From Siphonodentalium dalli (taxonomy: Eukaryota; Mollusca; Scaphopoda; Gadilida; Siphonodentaliidae), in assembly GCA_032622095.1 (NCBI GenBank), contig CP136069.1, positions 63,596,819-63,660,818 on the forward strand: a DNA stretch of 64,000 bases. Direction: 5' to 3'. The position numbers and the translations under genes are program-made. Below the pieces are notes generated by a model. It did not search any database. It was not told where the DNA came from and saw only the letters and a list, made by a program, of their open reading frames with translations. Numbering within the stretch: the first letter of the stretch is position 1; the number at the start of each line of letters is the position of its first letter. Positions 12,940-24,615 of this stretch are shown piece by piece.

Positions 12940-15900
12940 TCAAATAACTTATTTTACCATTGAATATCATGTGTCATTTTAACTATGTAAAATTGTCTAT
13001 GACTATGACATGCCCCTTAAATTTGTTATTCAGTACTAAAGTTTCTAATTGTCTCCGAAATTTTGCACAAAAAAAACAAAACAAAAAATTATTCAATCTT
13101 TTTCAAAATATAGATGGGATGTGCCACTTTAACCCAGATGTACAAATAAATATTTGCATTCAAACAGATTTGAACAGGGTAATGTCTCCTGAATGGCATG
13201 TATCATTTAATCCCTTGCTGTACATGCATTAATGAATCAACACATACACATATGTATATATGAATCATACGATGGGTAACCAAATGAGAAAAATGTCTCA
13301 TGAATGGTAAATACCGCTTATATCCTGCTTGCACTAATTCATCAACATACTGTATATGACTATATGTGTACACAAATCACATAGTGGATCAACAAACCTT
13401 TGCACTATTTGAATAATATCTACATTGTTATCGAAAAATGGCCCATGAATTACATTATCACGTTAATTTTGAATGTACGATTGAATAAGAATAAACACAT
13501 ACTAGTACATGCACACATATAAATCCCATATGGGTCGCCAAATTATTATACTGCTAGAACCGTACACAGTGCATTGCCAAAATTGTCTTCCACTATTATC
13601 CGAATGTTATGTTTATTATAGAAAACAGTCTAATTAATGGTAATAGCTGCTTTAATCCAGCTAGTTGTACAAATGAATCGACATACACATTACATATCAA
13701 TTCCATGATGGATGAACAAATGTTTGTATTATTGACTCTTACAAAGCGCATCATGCCATACATTTTAAAAATTTGCGCTGAAATACAAAAAAATTCATGA
13801 ATGGCACACGTCGCTTTATACCTGGATACACAAATTAATCAACACATATGTATTATTGGAATCCTACAAAGCGAATCATACCAGACGTCTCTTAAGACAG
13901 CGCGCTATTATATAAAATTCTCTCCTGAATATCATGTGCCACTTTAACTTTAACACTGGCTATAAGAATGAATAATGAAAAAAAACAAAAAACATATTGA
14001 ATATAAATAATACTCTTTCAAATATAGCATCATGCCATACATTTTAAGAATTTGCGCTGAAATACCAAAATTTTCATGAATGGCAAGCGTCGCTTTAAGT
14101 TTGGATGGATAAACTAATCAATAAGCATGTATTATTGGCATCCTACAAAGCGAAGCATGCCAGACGTTTCTTAAGACAGCGCGCTATTACATAAAATTGT
14201 CTCATTGATATCATGTGGCGCTTTAACCCTATCCGGAAAAACTAATGATGACCATCATTCCAGGCGCTTAAGATTTTTTTGCATTAAAGCAACAAAACAA
14301 AAAAAAACAAAAAACAAAAATATTTTATGGATGGCATGCGTCACTTAAAACCTGGATGCACAAATGAATCAACACTCACATGTATATAAATCCCAGGATG
14401 ATGATTTGCATAAACTCCATCCACATCACATTTATACTATCGAGTCTACATGGTATTGTGAAATCCCTTATGTTTCAGTACAGTTAGGCCCATAATACTT
14501 CGTGCACATTTTAAACTTTTTTTTGTTTTTTGTTTTTTGTTTTTTTAATATGAATTTATTCAGATTACTTTGGAAATTTTGAAAACAGACAATCCTTTGT
14601 CTAAACTAATTAGATTCAGAATACTTAAAGGTATGGTTGGCCTTGGCGGTGGGTATCCTGTCAAAAAATTTCCACCCGTTAAAAAGTGCCACAAATAGAA
14701 AGAATATCAAAATGTAGACAGGCTTTGTCCATATACAAATAAGAAATATCGCATAAACAGTATGTTATTGTCAAATGTTTGACCATTGTTATGTAAACAA
14801 AGGCATAAAAAGTTACTTTTCTGGTGTTTGTTTATATATTATGATTGCAAACATAAAGAGCGTTCTTTGTTGGTGAATTCCTGATATGGAACAAATAAAG
14901 AGCGTTTATGCAATTTTTATGCCATTAGCCAGTAGCATTGCTCTGTCTTCTGTAACACAATCAGGCTCTTGCTTAGGTAAAATATGGTAGATCTTTATGA
15001 TAACATGCTGTTTACGCGATAGTCATGGTATATATGAACGAAACTGATTGCATATGCAAATATGAATATTTTCGACAACTAAGGCCTCACATGCTTTTAA
15101 AACTTATGCACAACTTTGGGATGCTTTATTATACATATGTGTTCTTTGCTTACACATGCACGAGATATCTAGAATTTTCTACATTGGCCTACCAACGTAC
15201 ACTCATGAATCATGATGAATGGCGCACACTGCCTTTCTACCCTATATCTACATGTATGCACAAATGAATCTACACATACATGTATACAAATCCCATGATG
15301 GGTCACCAAATCTTTCATTTTACTTGAATAGTACACAACACACCCTGTATACCAGACTTAGTCTGGATGGTGATTTATTAAAGAAAAATGTCCCATAATA
15401 TGAGATATGCCACTTAACTTTGCATGTACAAATGAATTGATAGTGATACATGTACCAAATTTTTATATTTCCTGACCATTGTTTAGATAAAATGTTGCAT
15501 GACTTGTGTCAATCCTAGAACATGTCACATGAATTGTGTTAATCCTAGAACATGTATGTAACAATTATTTGACAGGAACACATGTACATGTATACTATAC
15601 ACCCCATGATGTCTGATGTGTCACTTTTAATACTAGTAAGATGTTTCACTTTAACTATAAATTTAGGAATCAATTGACATATGCATGTATGTCTACAAAT
15701 CCCATGATGGGTCACAAAAAAATTGTAATCACTGGTGCTTATATAAGAGATGAAATGTCTCATGAAGTGTCAAAAATGGCATATGCCGCCTTTAATACTA
15801 GAACTAGATGTATATACAAACTATTAGGGATACACAAAATTTGAAATGTACATGTATACAGATCGAATGATGTTTCAGCAAATGTTTTTTATTTACAGAT

Positions 15901-16350
15901 TCCTTGTTAGGATGGTGCTTTATTTATGAAAATGTCTCATGAATGGCATGTACCGATTTAACCCTGGATGTATGATTTAACTTTGGATGTGTGATTTATC
16001 ATTGGATGTATGAATACATAAACATATACATACATGTATACAAATCCCATGATGGGTCACCAATTTTTTCTTAGTATTTATACCAGAACTGAACACATTT
16101 CTCAGATTATAGAAAACTGTCGCATGAAGGGTATAATTATGCCACCTTAATTACCATTAAATATGTGAATTGATCAACACATACATGCGTACAATTGCAA
16201 ATCCCATGATGCGTCACTAAAATCTATGCATCACTCTTCTGGAATAACACTCAATGCATCATGTCAAACTTTTTTGTTTTGTTTTACTTTTTGTTTTTGT
16301 TTTTTTAGAATGCTGCTTTTAAATAACATGGACAAAATTTTCATAAATGA
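12940..16350 (+). repeat. degenerate tandem array between ORF1 and ORF2
   Basis: Two phrases recur in alternation with spacings of roughly 130-350 bp: one like GAATGGCATGTACCGCTTTA (near 13114, 13191, 13299, 13800, 13926, 14078, 14208, 14330, 15217, 15776, 15940, 16120) and one like CAAATCCCATGATGGGTCAC (near 13268, 13525, 13703, 14385, 15290, 15700, 16045, 16203). CATGTATACA words lie between them. Copies are strongly diverged, so the array is old. It is interrupted by a TTAA MITE at 14629-15096. Short frames are translations of the repeat. 12412-12940 and 16350-17600 show nothing clear. Confidence 0.75.
14629..15096 (-). mobile_element. Kolobok-like TTAA MITE, copy 1
   Basis: This is the reverse complement of 53506-53999, with a third copy at 55514-56011. 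TTAA lies on both sides (14625-14628 and 15097-15100). The ends are AGGTATGG and AAGCATG (consensus AGGyACG). A TTAA target together with AGG termini fits Kolobok; CCC-starting piggyBac ends are absent. All three copies share internal words such as AAAGAGCGTT and GAGCCTGATTG. No coding capacity. Confidence 0.85.
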
Positions 16351-17663
16351 CATGCTCATCTTTAACCCTAAATGTACAAAAGGATCAACATATATACATG
16401 ATTACATACATGCAGGCGTACAATACATGTACTTGGATACATCTAGTAACATCCTTGTATTTACTAGAATCATAATACCAGTAAGTATAATTATGTATCC
16501 TCATGACTTTGTTGTATAGATGATTTTTACTTTGATATGACAAAATGTCAAAGCAGAAGATATGCATTCATGTACACATGTGTGTACTGGTAAACAAATA
16601 CAATTTATGACAGGCTATACAGGTATATTTAGTAATAATTAATACTTACACTCACATAATGGTAGCCTACATATTCACTGCATTTGATCCTAAAGAGACA
16701 TGACCAAATGCGTGTACCACCTCCGGGAATGATGTTTGCCATCCTACAGAATACTGACTCAATGGGTTAATCGCATGCACTGGAGGCATATTCTGATATT
16801 GTAGCCACCACGTGTTTTAGTTTTAGTCGACTCCACTCAAATATATTCATAGACACTATAAAACTGTTTGTGCAACAAATGCCTGACATTTCCACAAACT
16901 GTCTGAATGAATGTAAACTCCGAATAACGTTTATAAGAAATGAGAATAGCTCAAATGTGATGTCTTCAAGTTTCTTGCACACAAGACGACTCCGATATTT
17001 CACGAATCCGAGGTCATCAAATTGACCTTGACATTTATTATTATTGAATTAGGTCATGTTGTGACAGTACAGTCAGGTCCAAAACATTCCGAGCACAATC
17101 AAGTCAACTCTATTAAGACGAATTATTCATGAATTTAGATTTCTTTTGAAATCAAATTATGCTTTGTCAAATATAATCAGAAGTCGGTGTACCATACATG
17201 TACATTCATTTATGAATCTTCATGTTTTATTAATTATAGGTTCTTGTTCATGTATTTTCAACATATTGGCCCACACTCATACATTTAACCATATAGGTCT
17301 ATATATATACCTCGTATATTATGGAGTTATCTATTTCTACTATGACGTAAGTCCTCGTTGCGGGTCAATTAGATAGCATACACGTCAAGTCACATATATG
17401 CACTTTTTGGCAATACTTTCATGAGAAAATAACAAGCGGAACTTGAAATGTTAATTGACCGTCTATTGAATCATTGATTCGTACTCGAGGACTTACCAGA
17501 AACATATACCCGCCGAATACAACACATCATTAAAATAATATGTACATCATATCACGGTTAGATCTAGTAACAATGCACGGACTATGCATATTCATGCTTG
17601 CATCTTTAATTCATTCTGAAGTGGAGGGCATACATTTCATCCATTCCATTATAGGTCGTATTC

Positions 17664-20600
17664 ATGGCTACACATAACATAAATCTGAGTGAGGTTCGGG
17701 ATTCTGATGAATATAACTTTACAATGAAATGGAACGAAGCGGAACAGGAAAATGACGACTATTTAAATTCTGCTATTAATACTTGCAATGAATGTGGATA
17801 CATTTCACCATCTCACACTATAGATCAATCAAATAAAAAACCAAAATTTTCAGTATTCAGCCTCAACTGTCGAAGCATCAATGCAAATTTCGATTCTTTG
17901 TGTAATCTCCTATGCGACTTAAAATCTAATAATAATTCATTCGACGTTATTGCTTTAACTGAAACATTTAAAATACGACAAGCATCGCACTTTCAAATAC
18001 CGGGATATCACCCTATGGAATTCAAGTGTAGAGCTGATGACGATGATGGTAGAGGTGGTGTGTGCCTTTACATAAAAGATTCCATTCACTATAAAAATCG
18101 ACCCGACCTTAGTGAATTTATTCCACACGTAATAGAAACAATATTCGTGGAAATTAACCCAGGGAAAAATGACTCTCGGATAATCGGCTGCGTTTACAGA
18201 CCAAATACCGCACCAAAGGCCAACATTGATCAATTTTTAAAAAAATTCGACGATATTCTAGAAAAAATTAATAACCACAAATCATATATATCAGGAGACT
18301 TTAATATTGACCTACTCAATTTCAACTCGCATACAAAAACGAATGACTTCATAAATAACATTTTCACAAGAGGATTCGTGCCAAGGATAACTAAACCTAC
18401 TCGAATGACTGATCATTCAGCAACTCTCATCGATAATATATATACCAATAACCTACAAGGCGAATATAAATCTGGCATAATCACATGCGACGTTTCCGAT
18501 CACTTCGGCATATTTTATTCCGAATCTAACCAAACGAGACAAAACAGCCCCAATAATAATGAAACTATCACTAACCAAAGAAGTTTTAGTCCTGATAATA
18601 TAATTAGATTCAAAAATCTTTTAAATTCTTGTACCTTTGACTCCGTTACATCCTGTAGAAGTGTCGACCAAGCATATGAAATCTTCTTAGATATATATAT
18701 GAATGCATATGAACTAGCTTTCCCCATCAAAAGTCGACATATACCCAAAAAATTCATAAAACGCGAACCTTGGATGACATCTGGATTGATTAAGTCAAGT
18801 ATTGTTAAAAATCAGTTATATTTACGCAAATTGAATAAACCCACGGAAACGAACGTAAATAAATATTTGAGTTATCGTACCCTATATAATAAACTAATCA
18901 GAAGGAGTAAAAATATATACTACACAAATATCTTAGAAGTAAATAAAAATAACTTAAAGAAAACATGGGAAATACTTAAGGGTGCATTGAAAATAAATGT
19001 AAACACAAATAATAACCCCAAGACCTTTACCGAAAACGGAATAGAACTTGAAAATTCCAAACTCATATCGGAAAAGTTCAATGACTTTTTCTCAAAAATT
19101 GGGCGGGAAACTAGCCAACTCAATGAACATGAAAATGACTCTCATTTTACAGAATTTCTCCATAACCGCAAACCAGACGACATAAATTTCAAAATAATTC
19201 CGACGTCTATACAGGAGATCATCCTCACATGTTTCTCTATGACTGGGAAAGTATCAAGGGATTTCAATGGTATATCAACTAAACTTATCAAGGAAACAAT
19301 TGAGGAGATAGCGCCAGCATTGTTGCATATTTTTAACTTGTCCTTAAAGCATGGAATAGTCCCTAACAAAATGAAAATTTCTAAAGTAGTCCCAATCCCT
19401 AAAAATACTACCACTCATGAAATTTCCAACTACAGACCTATCAGCATTCTTCCAGCTATCTCTAAAATCCTCGAAAAAATAATGCATAAACGATTACTAG
19501 ACTTTTTAAATGAACAAAACATACTCTATAAACACCAATACGGCTTCCGCCCTCATCATTCAACTTTCCATCCTGTATTACACCTCCTCGATCAAGTTGT
19601 CTCAAATAATGACAAAATGACAAGAGACTCAACTTTAGCTCTATTTCTCGACCTCTCAAAAGCATTTGACACGATAAACCACGATATTTTACTTCATAAA
19701 CTAGATCACTATGGCATACGAGGCACAGCATATTCATGGTTTCAGAGTTATCTGCAAAATAGAAGGCAATATGTTGAACTCAATGGTAACAAATCTAATT
19801 TAACGGAAGTGACGTGTGGAGTGCCCCAGGGATCAATTCTCGGACCGATAATTTTCTTAATTTACGTTAACGATATGTCAAATTCGACAACCATGGATAT
19901 CTTATCATACGCGGACGATACTACTCTAGTAACTGGTGGAAAAAATGGCATCCTTGTAGAAAGTTATGTGAATAATGAGTTACGCAACATATTTGCTTGG
20001 TGCTGTAGCAATAAGTTAGTGATCAATACTAAAAAAAGCAACTATATGCTAATACACCCAGAGAACAATGATGACAAATGGAACTTTATAAAAGTTTACT
20101 TGAATAATACAGAACTAAAAAAGATAGGAAATCTTGAGCACGAATCCTCCACAAAATTCTTAGGAATCCATATTGATGAAAACCTGACTTTCAAAAAACA
20201 TGTGTCCTCTGTTTGTTCTAAAATGGTGAATGCCATATACCACATCAATAAAGTTAAACACTTCTTTCCTGGTAGCGCACTTAAAACATTATACTATGCT
20301 CTAATACAAAGCCATCTTGTCTATGGTGTTCAAATATGGGGACACGTCCCTGCGGTCAAAAAAATTTTCATGCTTCAAAAACGCGCGATACGAGTTTTAT
20401 GTAATAAAAAATATAGAAGCCACACAGAACCTCTTTTTAAAAAAGAAAATATACTCAAAATATACGACATCCACAAAGTCCAAGCGGCTGTTTTCATGCA
20501 TGATTGGTATCATATGCGCTTAATAGAATCATTCACCGACATGTTTACCAAACGCAAAAACGGACCAGACACCCGGCAAAAGCACCCACTATTTTTAAAA

Positions 20601-20801
20601 AAACCAAGAACATCTTGGTCCCAACAACTACCATTCCATTCTTATCCAACTACATGGAACAACTTGGATAATGAATTTACATCATACCAATCCAGACACA
20701 CATTCAAACGCCGTGTACATGCCGATTGCATTAAAAAATATGCTGCAACAATTAAATGCAACAATCAAAGATGTCCCGACTGTGTGGTAGCTCGTCAATA
20801 G
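17664..20801 (+). CDS. LINE ORF2: AP endonuclease and reverse transcriptase
   Basis: An intact 1045-residue frame; an in-frame TAG 12 bases before the ATG fixes the start. The endonuclease domain spans about 61-285: N68 in SLNCRSI, E100 in LTETF, Y178 in GCVYRP, D212/N214 in SGDFNIDLL, D257 in LIDNIY and the terminal S278-D279-H280. The reverse transcriptase spans about 505-800: NYRPISILP, YGFRPHHST, motif A FLDLSKAFDTI (D663), CGVPQGSILGP and the catalytic YADD at 749-752. The C terminus is basic and ends with a Cys cluster (C1032, C1037, C1040). Such proteins nick chromosomal DNA and reverse-transcribe their own RNA at the site. Layout and 3' end place it among Jockey-superfamily CR1/L2-like elements; the exact clade is not decided. 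All catalytic residues are present, so the copy may be active. ORF1 at 11482 may be its partner. Confidence 0.95.
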   Translation: MATHNINLSEVRDSDEYNFTMKWNEAEQENDDYLNSAINTCNECGYISPSHTIDQSNKKPKFSVFSLNCRSINANFDSLCNLLCDLKSNNNSFDVIALTETFKIRQASHFQIPGYHPMEFKCRADDDDGRGGVCLYIKDSIHYKNRPDLSEFIPHVIETIFVEINPGKNDSRIIGCVYRPNTAPKANIDQFLKKFDDILEKINNHKSYISGDFNIDLLNFNSHTKTNDFINNIFTRGFVPRITKPTRMTDHSATLIDNIYTNNLQGEYKSGIITCDVSDHFGIFYSESNQTRQNSPNNNETITNQRSFSPDNIIRFKNLLNSCTFDSVTSCRSVDQAYEIFLDIYMNAYELAFPIKSRHIPKKFIKREPWMTSGLIKSSIVKNQLYLRKLNKPTETNVNKYLSYRTLYNKLIRRSKNIYYTNILEVNKNNLKKTWEILKGALKINVNTNNNPKTFTENGIELENSKLISEKFNDFFSKIGRETSQLNEHENDSHFTEFLHNRKPDDINFKIIPTSIQEIILTCFSMTGKVSRDFNGISTKLIKETIEEIAPALLHIFNLSLKHGIVPNKMKISKVVPIPKNTTTHEISNYRPISILPAISKILEKIMHKRLLDFLNEQNILYKHQYGFRPHHSTFHPVLHLLDQVVSNNDKMTRDSTLALFLDLSKAFDTINHDILLHKLDHYGIRGTAYSWFQSYLQNRRQYVELNGNKSNLTEVTCGVPQGSILGPIIFLIYVNDMSNSTTMDILSYADDTTLVTGGKNGILVESYVNNELRNIFAWCCSNKLVINTKKSNYMLIHPENNDDKWNFIKVYLNNTELKKIGNLEHESSTKFLGIHIDENLTFKKHVSSVCSKMVNAIYHINKVKHFFPGSALKTLYYALIQSHLVYGVQIWGHVPAVKKIFMLQKRAIRVLCNKKYRSHTEPLFKKENILKIYDIHKVQAAVFMHDWYHMRLIESFTDMFTKRKNGPDTRQKHPLFLKKPRTSWSQQLPFHSYPTTWNNLDNEFTSYQSRHTFKRRVHADCIKKYAATIKCNNQRCPDCVVARQ

Positions 20802-21064
20802 TGTAACCTCCCGTACATATATCGCAATCTACAACCTCACTCAGCACACTCCTACTCGACTTCCAAAGAACATGACACTGACAAGAAAGAGACAAACCAT
20901 CGAGTAACCAATAAACAATTTATATATACGTATACCCTCCATTATATAATTATATAATTATATAATCCTATAAATGCAACCATTATGTAATACATAATTT
21001 CATAGCCGTGCATTGTACAATAAATCTTGACCGCCTATATATGTTAACATTTATTCATCTCTAA

Positions 21065-21106
21065 GGGGGTGACAGTAAGACAGTCTAGCCTGACTATGCC
21101 ACCCCC
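21065..21106 (+). promoter_or_regulatory. 3' UTR hairpin of the LINE
   Basis: GGGGGTG (21065-21071) pairs perfectly with CACCCCC (21100-21106) around a 28-base loop that can fold further. It lies in the 3' UTR between ORF2 and the pentamer tail. Stem-loops at this place are recognised by the reverse transcriptase of CR1/L2-type LINEs, so a template-recognition role is inferred. Confidence 0.6.
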
Positions 21107-21167
21107 TCGAATATACATTACAATATTTGTCAAATGTATTATGTATTAATTATTATATGTATATTGA

Positions 21168-21173
21168 AATAAA
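21168..21173 (+). terminator. AATAAA polyadenylation signal of the LINE
   Basis: The hexamer AATAAA sits immediately before the pentamer tail and about 370 bases after the ORF2 stop. It could end the element RNA, though the tail here is not poly(A). Confidence 0.4.
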
Positions 21174-21196
21174 ATATCCTATCCTATCCTATCCTA
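21174..21196 (+). repeat. LINE 3' tail, (ATCCT)n
   Basis: About four and a half copies of ATCCT end the homology to LINE-like sequence. CR1/L2-type LINEs typically finish with a few copies of a short tandem unit instead of poly(A). It marks the 3' insertion boundary; I found no convincing target-site duplication for the 5' end. Confidence 0.7.
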
Positions 21197-21219
21197 TGTG
21201 ATAAATGTCAGGACCCAGT

Positions 21220-21365
21220 TTCATGAAGCAAGGACTTAAGATGGACTTAAGATGAATTTAAGATAGACTTAATCTAAGATGTAAGGTGGATCTTATGATG
21301 TTACTTTTCCGTCACGAACGCGTTTCACAAAACAGTATTAAGTCCATCTTAACTAGGAAGTTAAG
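21220..21365 (+). repeat. GACTTAAG-rich MITE-like patch
   Basis: Direct words GGACTTAAGATGGACTTAAG and AAGATAGACTTAA occur at the left and their inverted forms (TTAAGTCCATCTTAAC) at about 21340. GTTTCATGAAGC and GTTTCACAAAAC words flank them. It looks like a short foldback element, but I could not fix its ends. Confidence 0.45.
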
Positions 21366-21433
21366 TTCCCGCGCTTTTATATAGACTGGCTCTCAACAAT
21401 TTATTACAGCTATGCGCAGAAAATATTGGTTCT

Positions 21434-21530
21434 GTGTATGCTATATCACCCCATGCATCCGGATATGCTCGTAGCGGAAGACATGCTCGTAGCGGAATAA
21501 CCACGTGGCCCGCGATTTGCACACCGTTCA
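21434..21530 (-). repeat. inverted partner of the CTACGAGCAT block
   Basis: This block is the reverse complement of 22525-22620 (also 27517-27612 and about 4270-4360), with the paired word CGCTACGAGCATGT at both places. It lies just upstream of tandem unit 1, so the block occurs in both orientations about 1 kb apart. A further pair of GCTACGAGCA words lies at 22121 and 22142. Confidence 0.75.
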
Positions 21531-23163
21531 CGGTTAGACACATGTTGCACCGAAACCAACACATACCAGTGGTTGACGGTGTTGGTATTATTTGTGGCTA
21601 TAATTTACCCAACTGTACATCAAACTTCTTTAAACATGGACGCAGTTTAATCCTATTTTACCGGGAAGTTAGGCCAAAAATTGTGGCAAAATTTGCATTT
21701 CAATAAAACTATAAACTACTATTGTACAGTATATATATTAATACGATTAGTGGCCATCTTGTCTCTAAAAGAACGGAAAACTACTTTTCACCCGAGAAAC
21801 ATAATATATATGAGCTCACCGCCGGATGGGAAAACTGGACCTCCCAGAATGTTAAATAAGTGTCATATCGTTTGCATAAAATACATGTTGGTACTATGTG
21901 AATTTTGTTCACCACCCCATATGTAGTTGTACTTTTAATTTTCCCTCTGCCGACTATCTAATTACCTTTTTATATAAAGTTTGGCACATGTATGTCCTTC
22001 AGAACGCGATACAATATACCATGTCATTCATGTGATATATGTATCATAGAGCACTATCTAGACGCTCTTTTTAGTTGACAAAAGTGTGATTTTCTCGCAT
22101 ATACACATATTTGATATAATGCTACGAGCATATCACCCGATGCTACGAGCACATCATAACAAGTTTTACGTTTGCTATAGACATGCCCCAAAATCGAGTG
22201 AGTGCCTCCATGGAAACTAATTTTTCGGGCACTAATATGATTGACATCGCAAATATGTCCAGTTCATTTTGAAGCTAAGATATCATACTTTGAGAGACTG
22301 TATGTTATATAATGTGTCAATGCAAAGATTCATTAAAATTTTATAAAACTTATATCGAGTAAGTATTTCAGGTCATAATTTTCGTATAAAACCCGATTAT
22401 CGAACAGTAATATGCAAATTGCGGAAACCACAACCGATCATTTCTGTAGACCGATTATCGATGTTAACGTTAAAAAAATCAAGGTAAAATAAACCGTGTT
22501 TTTATGAAATAACTTACGACAACTAAAGACGATGTGCAAATCGCGGGCCATGTGGTTATTCCGCTACGAGCATGTCATCCGCTACGAGCATGTCCGGATG
22601 CATGGGGTGTATATGCCTATAGATATATTGTCTGGTGATAGATACTAGGGCGTTCTAGGCACAACTATGATGTTGTAATGAAAGGGCGATAATCAAAATA
22701 GTGACTGGTACATAATGCATGGGCACGCCTTCAAGCTTCAAAACAGAGTTAAGTCCCATCGATACGCGATGTCTGAACGCTGCCGGCATATGTATATTCT
22801 TAAATTAATCTAACATTTTTTATTGAAGTGTTATGTCAGTCACAATTCATTCTGGCTTGATGTAGACAATGTTCAAAGAATGTGGACAGTTCAGTTTCTC
22901 AGAATAATGAAGAATGAATTGTAACCAGGTAACCGACAAAAGTCTCAATTTAATAAATGCGACATTTCTTTACATTATGTGCAGGTGTGGGCAGCGGTAA
23001 GTCCTGTGTGGAGCTTGCTTTTAACTATTTTTTCACGTCATGTTCCATGTTATTAAAGGGACTTATACATCATAACTCTGGACGTAAACCTTCACATATA
23101 GCACATGACATTAAGGCCATGGCATATGTTAGCTCCTTTCGGGTTGCTGATATTAGGTTTTAA

Positions 23164-23378
23164 CCCTTTGAGTGCCAGGGACCGATCTCATCGGCCCTAA
23201 ACCTACAAAATAAGTCTGTTAAAGAATATAAGAATAAATTATTAAAATTGTAAAAAAAAAAAAAAAAAAAAAAATTGTTAGGCCAATGCATTCTCTTATA
23301 TATGCGAGGCGACCTATGGTCGACTCGCATATATAAGATAATGCATTGGCACAGGGTATATGGGTTGATACAAAAGGG
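23164..23378. mobile_element. TTAA MITE with hairpin, unit 1
   Basis: Orthologous to 4903-5120, bounded by TTAA (23160-23163 and 23379-23382). The palindrome lies at 23282-23350. An internal A-run of about 22 replaces the interrupted A-run of copy A. Confidence 0.85.
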
Positions 23379-24360
23379 TTAATACATAATACGTCTTTGA
23401 AGCATCTATAATACTAGGAAACCGAATATTTCCCCACAATAGCATGCACACGCAATACACCACGACGGAAGCACCTAGTTAAACGCTCTTTATTAAATAC
23501 CAACAGTCATGGAATACTGACACAAAACGCTCCTTAAGTATATTACTGTAATGTGAATAGTACTTCATATCATGCTCCAAATAGACTTATTTCCAATCTA
23601 AGACATAATTGCTGAAGCCATATATAAATGATGTTAATGTCATTATCTCTGCTTCTGTTGACAAATATGCTATATCTGATTTTGTGACGTCATCAATTAT
23701 TATCAAATACGACACTGCTGTTTTGAATTTTTGCGAGCACTTTTGTCGCACAGTATAGATCGGTGGGCTTAAAGCATTAATGTCGTAATCTGAAATGGCG
23801 TCTTTCAATGGCCGGCGTTCCAAAATGAGGGGAGTTACTATCGGAATTATGCACAGTGAAGTTCATTCGAAGCCGCGGTTTACATTTTATTGAGAACATA
23901 ATTATAACATATTATGGACTGTCAAATATTTGCATTGGCGTGGCTTAAAATATAAATATCGCGTGCAATGGGAAAATCTCAATCCAACCAACGATAAGTG
24001 GGGGATTAGTTGTTTTTAGACCGACAAAACATATGTTTCTATATTTAGTCAAAAGTTTGGTCTGAAATTGATATCAGGTGGAAAGACCAAATTCCATATT
24101 TGCGAAATACCATTTGCACACCAATGTATAATTTTATAACTGAGTGGGAGAATCCATTTAGTATATACTTGTCTATTCTTCATTTTTCGGGGTGTTAATG
24201 TAATAAAAGCAGACGACAGACAGAACAACAGTTAACACAGGAACAGATTAATTTATATTCATTGGTGGGAAATGTTTAGAAAATAAGTTGGTCGTTTGTT
24301 GAAATTATTGTCTGAACATTTCCTAATGGAACTACTCGTCAATGAGTATATAGTATTTAA

Positions 24361-24615
24361 CCCTTCCATGACTGGAGCTTCCTGGAATTTTGCGAAACCC
24401 TGTGCCAATACATTGTCTTATATATGTGAGTATCCCATCGGGGCCTCACATATATACGATAAATAAATACATTGGGGCTAACAATATTTACAATGACTTT
24501 GTAAACTAGTTAATTATCTTGTATATGCTAGTATATGGGAGACTCGCATATGTAAGAGAATGCACTGATACGTGGTTTTTAATGCTGCACCAGCGCAGCT
24601 CCCGTCATAAAATGG
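24361..24615. mobile_element. TTAA MITE, hairpin family, unit 1
   Basis: Orthologous to 6111-6374, with TTAA at 24357-24360 and 24616-24619. The second hairpin is shortened compared with copy A, losing part of the loop region. Confidence 0.85.

Noticed and set aside
12960-16567. Small open frames between the LINE ORFs
   Set aside because: Each is under 100 codons, lies in the degenerate tandem array or the MITE, and none has a recognisable domain.
21434-22620. Large composite transposon with the CTACGAGCAT blocks as terminal inverted repeats
   Set aside because: No target-site duplication at the outer ends, and the left arm is missing from the other copies of the repeat.
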